This document shows positions 51,694 through 56,967 of a DNA stretch of 56,967 nt, piece by piece (within the stretch, counting starts at the first letter, position 1; each line of letters begins with the position of its first letter). The translations under genes and the position numbers were made by a program. Origin of the DNA: an uncultured Clostridia bacterium (GTDB taxonomy: Bacteria > Bacillota > Clostridia > Christensenellales > Pumilibacteraceae). The stretch covers positions 1 through 56,967 of the forward strand of contig CAMUAL010000007.1 in NCBI GenBank assembly GCA_947086925.1, written 5' to 3'. The notes beneath the pieces are model-generated. The model was not told where the DNA came from. It saw only the letters and a list, made by a program, of their open reading frames with translations, and searched no databases.

Positions 51694-51745
51694 AAAAGCC
51701 TCCTTAATTAAACTATATAATATACCTTTAAAACGAGGCTTTTGT

Positions 51746-52279
51746 TTACCGATTTTCAAAAAAAGTTTTTGCCGATTTATTTAACTTTTTCAGTCGTTTA
51801 AAAACCGCTCCCTTAGTAAGCCCAACGAACTCCCCTATTTCTTCGAAAGTAGCGTTTTCGTAATAGCGTTTATAAAAAATGAGCTTATCTGTTTTATCGA
51901 AATTCGCGCTTATAGCAGACATATCTATTTTTGAATCTATCAGCTCTATCATATTGCTCTTAACATTACATACGCCTGTAAATTCATCTATTCCTACGTA
52001 TTTACTCTCGCTCACATTGCAATTATAAGCCTGAGATTTTACTATGGCGCAAAGCCAATTATAGCCGTCTTTCTTCGGATCGAAAGTGTAAATGTATTTC
52101 ATTGCACGCACAAAAGTTTCCGACACAACGTCTTCGCAAAAAGACTTGTTCGTCAAATAAACGCGAACAACCGACTTCAAGTGGTTTGCCGCCAAATTGA
52201 ACAAATCCGTCAATCCTTCTCTATCTCCGTTTTGCATACGTAATAAGCATTGGTTGACTTGTTTTACGTATTGGGACAT
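51746..52279 (-). CDS. ECF-type RNA polymerase sigma factor
   Basis: 177 aa. Region 2 (GLTDLFNLAANHLKSVVRVY, SFCEDVVSETFVRAMKYIYTF) and region 4 (FYKRYYENATFEEIGEFVGLTKGAVFKRLKKL) are recognisable; regions 1 and 3 are absent. Directs RNA polymerase to a small regulon, probably including its own operon with the following secreted protease-like and membrane proteins. Promoter-like TTGTTT-16-TATAAT lies upstream (TATAAT at 52345-52340). Confidence 0.85.
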   Translation of the reverse strand: MSQYVKQVNQCLLRMQNGDREGLTDLFNLAANHLKSVVRVYLTNKSFCEDVVSETFVRAMKYIYTFDPKKDGYNWLCAIVKSQAYNCNVSESKYVGIDEFTGVCNVKSNMIELIDSKIDMSAISANFDKTDKLIFYKRYYENATFEEIGEFVGLTKGAVFKRLKKLNKSAKTFFENR

Positions 52280-52375
52280 TGATTGGTCCTCTTTGGTATA
52301 TGTAACATTTTGCCTATCACAGTAAGCTTTTACTGAACAATTATACTACAAAGGCGTTGTGAAACAAAGCATTTT

Positions 52376-52687
52376 TCAATTCATTTTGGTTTTCATGCGC
52401 AACATTGTTATAATCGCCTCTTGTTCTTCGCGCGTGCAACCGTCGAATAACTCCAAAAGTTCTTTTTGTTTGTAAGTAAGTGCGTCTTTCGTAAGAGGGC
52501 AAAAAAACGTTTCGAGAGTTATATCCAAAGCTTTGCATATTCCCATTATGCCTTTTAAAGAAGGTTCGGATATTTTGGCGTACCAATGATAAATCGTATT
52601 TTCGGATAAGCCCGACATTTCGGTCAGCTCGTAAACAGACAGCCCTCTTTGTGTTCTAAGCTCCTCTATTCGCTCTAATATGTTCAT
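52376..52687 (-). CDS. Xre-type helix-turn-helix regulator, probably leaderless
   Basis: 103 aa. HTH of the Xre/Cro kind (ERIEELRTQRGLSVYELTEMSGLSENTIYHWY), then a short helical C-terminus. I choose the ATG at 52687 because the HTH starts there and a TATACT sits exactly 6 nt upstream with no Shine-Dalgarno, the geometry of the leaderless genes elsewhere in this window. It precedes the sigma operon on the same strand and is divergent from a 14-codon reading frame. Confidence 0.78.
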   Translation of the reverse strand: MNILERIEELRTQRGLSVYELTEMSGLSENTIYHWYAKISEPSLKGIMGICKALDITLETFFCPLTKDALTYKQKELLELFDGCTREEQEAIITMLRMKTKMN

Positions 52688-52866
52688 ACCAATAGTATAC
52701 ATAATATTGCAATATAGTATATAATATTCAGATATTATATAATTTACCATATTTGAATATGAATAAGCAAAAAAAGCGCAAAACGCGGAAATTTTACCGA
52801 AAACGGGAAACAAAATCCGCACTTTTAAAGTATATATTAAGCCAAGAATATTATAAAGGAGTTTTT

Positions 52867-52911
52867 ATGATTATTACACAAAAGATATTATCGGTATTGC
52901 GGTCCGAATAA
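52867..52911 (+). CDS. Possible 14-residue peptide (MIITQKILSVLRSE)
   Basis: Short frame with an excellent Shine-Dalgarno (AAAGGAG, 5 nt before ATG), divergent from the Xre gene. Could be a signalling or leader peptide, or chance. Its end abuts the opposite-strand tRNA terminator. Confidence 0.35.
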   Translation: MIITQKILSVLRSE

Positions 52912-52932
52912 AAAAGAGACGCCCAAAGCGTC
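52908..52932 (-). terminator. Terminator of the tRNA-like gene
   Basis: GACGC-tttgg-GCGTC then TCTTTTTTATT on the minus strand, 7 nt past the CCA end. Confidence 0.8.
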
Positions 52933-52939
52933 CTTCTTG

Positions 52940-53016
52940 TGGTCGAAGTGGCGAAATTTGAACTTGCGGCCTTTCGGCAAACTACCAAGCGCGCTACCAA
53001 ACTGCGCTACACCTCG
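52940..53016 (-). tRNA. tRNA-Pro-like gene with GTT anticodon
   Basis: 77 nt including encoded CCA. Acceptor CGAGGTG/CACTTCG pairs fully (one G-U); D-arm GCGC/GCGC is intact and the body matches bacterial tRNA-Pro (TAGCGCAGTTTGGTAGCGC). The anticodon loop reads TAGTTTG: positions 34-36 are GTT (Asn), and U33 is replaced by A. The lower anticodon stem has one C/A mismatch and the T-stem one A/C. A terminator follows. May be a pseudo-tRNA or a repurposed tRNA. Confidence 0.6.
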
Positions 53017-53051
53017 ACAATGTTTATGTATTATACTATACTCAATTAAAA

Positions 53052-53264
53052 ATGTTATTTACGAGCAAACTCGTAACTCCCTACAACAAAAAGATTACGT
53101 TACCAAACGCCACCGTGATAGGCGCGCGGGTAACAAACTACTCGGCTCGTTTCGCCCGACGCGTGGAACTTACCGTTTCGGTTGCGCACGGCACCAATCT
53201 CGACTTATTGCGAAGCGCGATTTTGAAAGTTTATTCTTTATTTGCCGCTTCGCCCTGTGCGTAA
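53052..53264 (+). pseudogene. Remnant of an MscS-type mechanosensitive channel
   Basis: An open frame of 70 codons. Its middle reads LVTPYNKKITLPNATVIGAR then VTNYSARFARRVELTV, the hallmark of the MscS cytoplasmic beta-domain (TPDNKxxxIPN...ITNYS...RRVD). The transmembrane part is missing upstream, where the tRNA-like gene lies, and the end changes to unrelated sequence after about residue 57. Not expected to function. Confidence 0.7.
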
Positions 53265-53632
53265 AGCGTATGCGCCGAGCGGCGCGCTTTGCTATATTAA
53301 AGAAGCTCGCGCTCACAAAATATTGGGAGGAATAAAAAACGTCGACGGTCGCAAAGATAATGACCGCCTCATCTGAAAATCCCGATTTTGCAAATACGAC
53401 GCAAAACGGTGCAATTCATTTTTTTTACGTAAAACCCCCCTTAAAACCGCATATTTCGTTGCGGTTTTTTGCGCCTATTTTGTCGAATTTTAATGGTCGT
53501 TTAGGGCTTCGGCAAGAACCGACTAAGCTCGCTCTAAGTCGCGTTTTTTCGACACGCCCGCCTCTTGCACCACCTTATAGTCGCACGGTATAATATTCTC
53601 GGAAATTAAATTTAAAGGAAAAAAACAACATT
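53265..53632. other. Intergenic region upstream of spo0A
   Basis: No convincing gene. Holds the 0A-box and the spo0A promoter region; a GC/AT-mixed stretch (53336-53460) may be decayed coding sequence. Confidence 0.5.
53480..53487 (+). promoter_or_regulatory. 0A-box (Spo0A binding site)
   Basis: TTGTCGAA in the context TTTTGTCGAATTTT, matching the consensus TTTGTCRAA, about 150 nt before the spo0A ATG. Supports autoregulation. Confidence 0.65.
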
Positions 53633-54394
53633 ATGAAAACACGAATTATGTTAGTTGATGACAGCAAGGAACTTATATCCGCTTTAAAAGCGTATTTTAC
53701 CTCCGACGACTCTATGGAATTAGTCGCTGTTTCTACCGACGGCGTTAAAGCTCTCGAACTTTTCGACAGTGTGCGTCCCGACGTATTGATTCTCGACCTC
53801 GTTATGCCTAATATCGACGGCTTCGAGGTTATGGAACGCATCGATAAACGCGATTGCAAGATTCTCGTACTCAGCGCGCTCAGTCAAGACGCGTTCGTTA
53901 CCAAAGCAATGTCGCTCGGCGCAGACTACTATATGCGCAAACCCGCCAATCCCGACACCGTGAAAAAGAGAATAAGCGAACTGCTTGCTCCGTCTTCCGC
54001 TCCCGAATCCGATAAACCCGCCAAATCTGCCGCGCACCTCAAAACCCGTTCTTTGGAGGAGAAAATCACCAATATCTTCATTACGGTAGGTATTCCCGCT
54101 CACATTAAAGGCTATCAGTTTTTGCGCGAGGCTATAAAACTCGCCATAGACAATCCCGACATTATCAACAGCATTACCAAAAAACTTTATCCCGAAGTTG
54201 CCGAAAAGTTCGACACAAGCCCGTCAAAAGTGGAACGCGCTATCCGTCACGCAATCGAAGTCGCTTGGAATCGCGGAAAAATCGAAAACATAAACTCTTT
54301 GTTCGGCGTCAGAGTATACAACCACAACGAAAAGCCCACGAACGGCGAGTTTATTGCGCTCGTCGCCGACAAAATGCTCCTCGAATCGGTGTAA
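53633..54394 (+). CDS. spo0A: Sporulation master regulator Spo0A
   Basis: 253 aa. N-terminal receiver (IMLVDDSKELISALKAYF, phospho-acceptor Asp in DVLILDLVMPNIDGFEVM, then LSALSQDAFVTKAMSLGADYYMRKPA with the conserved Lys) and a C-terminal Spo0A DNA-binding domain (ITNIFITVGIPAHIKGYQFLREAI; SKVERAIRHAIEVAWNRG). Phosphorylation triggers entry into sporulation. Length is normal. AAAGGA precedes the ATG; a 0A-box lies upstream. Confidence 0.97.
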   Translation: MKTRIMLVDDSKELISALKAYFTSDDSMELVAVSTDGVKALELFDSVRPDVLILDLVMPNIDGFEVMERIDKRDCKILVLSALSQDAFVTKAMSLGADYYMRKPANPDTVKKRISELLAPSSAPESDKPAKSAAHLKTRSLEEKITNIFITVGIPAHIKGYQFLREAIKLAIDNPDIINSITKKLYPEVAEKFDTSPSKVERAIRHAIEVAWNRGKIENINSLFGVRVYNHNEKPTNGEFIALVADKMLLESV

Positions 54395-54521
54395 ATCAAT
54401 TATCGCTTGATTAATTTATTCCCGCATGTTAAAAATAGTTCGGAAAAGTAGCCGCAAATGCTTTCCGAACTTTTTAATTTGAAAAAATTTAAACTCGACT
54501 TACTCGAAAGCAACAATATGC

Positions 54522-54551
54522 TTGACACGTTATAGATAAATTTGCTATTAT
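54522..54551 (+). promoter_or_regulatory. Promoter of the Mn-riboswitch transcript
   Basis: TTGACA (54522-54527), 18-nt spacer, TATTAT (54546-54551). Start site near 54558. Confidence 0.75.
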
Positions 54552-54574
54552 GTAGTTGACAGTTTAATAGAATT

Positions 54575-54657
54575 CCTAAAAGGGAGTAGAAAGCGTTTAT
54601 TAAACGTGCGCTAACCGTCAATACAGTATACTACATACTCGGTAACGCTTAAATTTC
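54575..54657 (+). promoter_or_regulatory. yybP-ykoY (manganese) riboswitch
   Basis: AAAAGGGAGTAGAAAGCG at 54578-54595 and CCGTCAATACAG...ACTCGGTAACGCTT at 54615-54650 match the conserved halves of the yybP-ykoY aptamer, closed by AAGCG/CGCTT. A classical terminator follows. These RNAs sense Mn2+ and switch on exporters or detoxifying transporters. Confidence 0.72.
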
Positions 54658-54704
54658 GAGACTTTTACTGAATTTTTAGTTCGGTAAAGGTCTTTTATTT
54701 TTTC
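54658..54704 (+). terminator. Riboswitch-controlled terminator
   Basis: GACTTTTACTGAA-tttttag-TTCGGTAAAGGTC followed by TTTTATTTTTT; 13-base arms with G-U pairs. Expression platform of the preceding aptamer. Confidence 0.9.
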
Positions 54705-54714
54705 TGAGGTATTC

Positions 54715-54792
54715 ATGGCTCTCAATATCTTTTTACTTATCGTCGGAATGTCTTTACTCGTTAAGGGCGCGGATATTATTATAAGAAACTAA
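54715..54792 (+). pseudogene. N-terminal stub of a CaCA-type cation antiporter
   Basis: 25 codons, MALNIFLLIVGMSLLVKGAD at the start, matching the first helix of YrbG/CaCA exchangers (LLIVGFxLLxKGAD). It has GAGGT upstream, then a stop (TAA) after IIIRN. The remaining 300 or so residues are gone and the next gene begins 19 nt later. Either a deletion scar or a short leader peptide. Confidence 0.7.
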
Positions 54793-54811
54793 ACATAATG
54801 GAGAAAATAAA

Positions 54812-56482
54812 ATGAATGCTACTGAAATTGCAACTTCTATCCTCTCATTGGTTGCAGGTGTAGGAATCTTTTTAATCGCTTGCACCATGATGAGTTCTAA
54901 CCTTGAAGCTCTCGGCAGCAGGAGGCTTAAATCTCTTTTTGCAAAAGCATCCAAAAGCAAATTGTTGGGGGTTGGAGTAGGTGCGGCAACCACAGCGGTA
55001 GTACAAAGTTCGAGTGCGACTTCTGTTATGGTAATCGGTTTTGTCAATGCGGGTATTATGACGCTTGCGCAAGCCGCAACGGTAATCTTCGGCGCGAACA
55101 TCGGAACGACTATAACCGCACAACTCGTTGCACTTGGAATGTTCGGCTCAAATTCAATTTCCACTTCGGTTATTTTTGCTACGTTTGCAGGTATCGGTGC
55201 GTTTATACTTGCTTTTGCAAAAAAAGACAGATTACAAAAGCTCGGCGGTATTATGGCGGGATTCGGTATGCTTTTCGTAGGGCTTTCTATGATGAGCGGT
55301 GCAATGTCCGATTTTTCCGAACTTGAATCGGTAAGGGATTTCCTTGCTAAATTCGAAAATCCTATATTGCTCGTTCTGATAGGCGCAATTCTTACAGCCG
55401 TTATTCAAAGCTCGTCGGTAATGACTTCTATGGCGATTACTATGGTAGTTACGGGGCTAATATCGTTAAATCAAGGTATTTATATTACAATGGGCGCGAA
55501 TATCGGTACTTGCGTAACGGCACTAATCGCAGGTATTACAAGTACAAAAAATGCAAAGCGCACCGCGCTTATTCACCTTATTTTCAATATAAGCGGCGTG
55601 ATTGTATTCATGCTTATAGGCTTGTTTATGAGTATAGGCGGCATAGATTACGGATATTTATTTAACAAAATGTTCCCAAATGCCACGCAAATTCAGCTTT
55701 CAATGTTCCATACAATATTCAATATTCTTACGGTCATAATCGTTTTGCCGCTCACCAATCTGTTAGTCAAACTTGTTACTAAAATCGTACCCGATAAAAA
55801 AGGCAAACAGAATATAAACGAACCGTGCTTTCGGTTTTTTGAAGAACACATGCTACGCACTCCGCCTATTGCCGTACAACAGATTAAAAACGAGATAATG
55901 GAAATGGCTAATACTGCCGTAAATAATTTTGAAGCGGCTTGTAAGATAGTTTGCGACTTGAATTATGAGAATATAGAAATATTCCGTTTCCGTGAAAAAC
56001 AGTTAAACTTTCTCAATAATGAACTTGCGACTGTTATCGGCAAACTGCTTAAAGAAGATTTAGCCGAACGTGATAGAATTTATTTAACAACGGCGTTGCG
56101 AACCATTATAGATTTGGAACGCGTCGGGGATTACGCAGAAAACATCGTAGAGTACGCCGATAAACTTAAAGAAACGAACGCTAAATTTTCAGAACAGGCA
56201 ATAAGAGAAATAGATTACTTGAAAGAACTCATTATGAAGTTATATGTCGAAGTGATAATGACATATAGAGATAATAATAAAGAAGCTCTATCAAATGCTT
56301 TCGAGATAGAAGATGAAATCGACACTGTTACAGAGCAAATGGCGCAAAATCATATCATACGTTTAGGCGACGGTGAATGTACAGCCGAAGTAGGAACACA
56401 GTATATTTCTCTTTCTGCTAATATCGAAAGAATTGCCGACCATTTGATAAACATGGCAAAATCGATAAAATCTTACAGTTAA
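54812..56482 (+). CDS. Na/Pi cotransporter family protein with PhoU-like tail
   Basis: 556 aa. Two NptA/Na_Pi_cotrans repeats, each with the QSSSATSVMVIGFVNAG/QSSSVMTSMAITMV motif and a GANIGTTITA/GANIGTCVTA motif, spanning about eight or more helices (residues 10-330). The C-terminal part (from about 350) is a PhoU-like helical domain (DLERVGDYAENIVEYADKL; NIERIADHLINMAKSI). It moves phosphate with sodium, or regulates phosphate export. It is placed behind a Mn riboswitch. A GGAG motif precedes the ATG. Confidence 0.92.
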   Translation: MNATEIATSILSLVAGVGIFLIACTMMSSNLEALGSRRLKSLFAKASKSKLLGVGVGAATTAVVQSSSATSVMVIGFVNAGIMTLAQAATVIFGANIGTTITAQLVALGMFGSNSISTSVIFATFAGIGAFILAFAKKDRLQKLGGIMAGFGMLFVGLSMMSGAMSDFSELESVRDFLAKFENPILLVLIGAILTAVIQSSSVMTSMAITMVVTGLISLNQGIYITMGANIGTCVTALIAGITSTKNAKRTALIHLIFNISGVIVFMLIGLFMSIGGIDYGYLFNKMFPNATQIQLSMFHTIFNILTVIIVLPLTNLLVKLVTKIVPDKKGKQNINEPCFRFFEEHMLRTPPIAVQQIKNEIMEMANTAVNNFEAACKIVCDLNYENIEIFRFREKQLNFLNNELATVIGKLLKEDLAERDRIYLTTALRTIIDLERVGDYAENIVEYADKLKETNAKFSEQAIREIDYLKELIMKLYVEVIMTYRDNNKEALSNAFEIEDEIDTVTEQMAQNHIIRLGDGECTAEVGTQYISLSANIERIADHLINMAKSIKSYS

Positions 56483-56912
56483 AAAACTAACTTGACATTA
56501 ACTGTTGGCGTTGTCATCATTATAATCTGTTATTCGTTTTTTACATATAAAAGTCTTTGTTTCGTCAGTGAATACGGGTAAGATTGCGTTGCCGTTCTCT
56601 TTGTACCTGTCGGCATTTTCGCACTGTACTTCCCGTAACAGTTGCTCATAATCTTCGGGCAATATCGCCTTGATTTCGCAAATTCCTGTAAAGCCGCACG
56701 ATTTCTCGCGCGGCTTCCATATTTATGCCATTAGCATAATATTTTATTTTTATCGTTAGTTCAAATCTTGTTTTTACTTTATATGACTTAAATGACAGCA
56801 GTCAAAATCAAAAATGCACGATTTTGCTAAAAACACAATATATAGTGATAAAGCCCGAAAACTTTCGTTTTCGGGCTTTATGTTGTAGGGCAGTATTTTT
56901 ATCCTACAAAGA
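56483..56912. other. 3' intergenic region with an open frame but no start
   Basis: On the minus strand a frame from about 56722 to 56498 (about 74 codons, with LPEDYEQLLREVQCENADRY within it) looks protein-like but has no ATG or ribosome binding site; it may be a gene remnant. Also contains the hairpin GCCGCaCGATTTCTCGcGCGGC (56693-56714). Confidence 0.35.
56849..56880. terminator. Terminator hairpin before tRNA-Asn
   Basis: AAAGCCCGAAAA-cttt-CGTTTTCGGGCTTT with flanking A/T runs; lies just 3' of tRNA-Asn on the minus strand. Confidence 0.75.
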
Positions 56913-56967
56913 TGGCGCTCCTTGGCAGACTCGAACTGTCGACACTGCGGTTAACAGCCGCATGCTC
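56913..56967 (-). tRNA. tRNA-Asn(GTT), 5' part cut by window end
   Basis: The last 55 bases, read on the minus strand, give anticodon stem TGCGG/CCGCA with loop CTGTTAA (anticodon GTT), T-loop TTCGAGT, acceptor 3' half AAGGAGC, discriminator G and encoded CCA. The D-arm and 5' acceptor are beyond the window. Confidence 0.85.

Overview
The window looks like one contig from an uncultured, anaerobic, Gram-positive, spore-forming member of the Clostridia. The evidence is a Spo0A with a 0A-box, the oxygen-sensitive NrdD/NrdG reductase pair, a 2-hydroxyacyl-CoA dehydratase activase-type protein, ECF transporter S components, lipoproteins, membrane-anchored Ig-like and transglutaminase surface proteins, tRNAs with encoded CCA, and many Shine-Dalgarno-led genes. 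The first 19 bases are exactly an Illumina adapter tail, so the left end is an assembly end. The right end cuts a tRNA-Asn.

Layout. (1) 1-10.05 kb, minus strand: a glutamine operon in the order glnA-like, ANTAR antiterminator, purF, carA, a fused carB-dapF, and pyrG truncated at the contig end. It couples glutamine synthesis to the main nucleotide-pathway amidotransferases. (2) 10.2-14.65 kb: phosphoglucomutase, an ABC exporter with a leaderless promoter, birA and a small protein. (3) 14.65-16.3 kb: an AT-rich patch of three small unknown genes, then tRNA-Leu(CAG). (4) 16.5-26 kb: a 1423-aa activase-like protein, an amidohydrolase, purA, and a two-gene cassette of an RnlA-like HEPN ribonuclease plus a second CTP synthase that has lost its glutaminase cysteine. 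(5) 26-34.6 kb: an Ig-like surface protein, hom-coaX-ECF transporter, an HNH protein with a basic tail, and a Cys-rich micro-protein. (6) 35-42.8 kb: glycyl-tRNA synthetase, a transglutaminase surface protein with a repetitive cytoplasmic tail, and a B12-riboswitch operon. That operon encodes two lipoproteins, which resemble the two halves of transcobalamin/intrinsic factor, and an ECF S component. (7) 42.9-49.3 kb: an isolated 5S rRNA, pssA, a flippase-like protein, dut, nrdG, nrdD and a divergent Crp/Fnr regulator with a palindrome over its -35. (8) 49.3-53.3 kb: an accessory islet with duplicated fold-back repeats, two abnormal tRNA-like genes, a sigma factor/C39-like protease/anti-sigma-like module, an Xre regulator and an MscS remnant. 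(9) 53.6-57 kb: spo0A, a yybP-ykoY-type (Mn2+) riboswitch, a 25-codon stub of a cation antiporter, and a Na/Pi cotransporter.

The most notable items are the CarB-DapF fusion inside a glutamine-economy operon, the split transcobalamin-like B12 operon, the RnlA-like nuclease paired with a glutaminase-dead CTP synthase, recurrent leaderless promoters (the -10 exactly 6 nt before ATG), the antiporter stub behind the Mn riboswitch, and a tRNA-Pro-like gene with an Asn-type anticodon. All function calls rest on reading motifs by eye; no database search was run.
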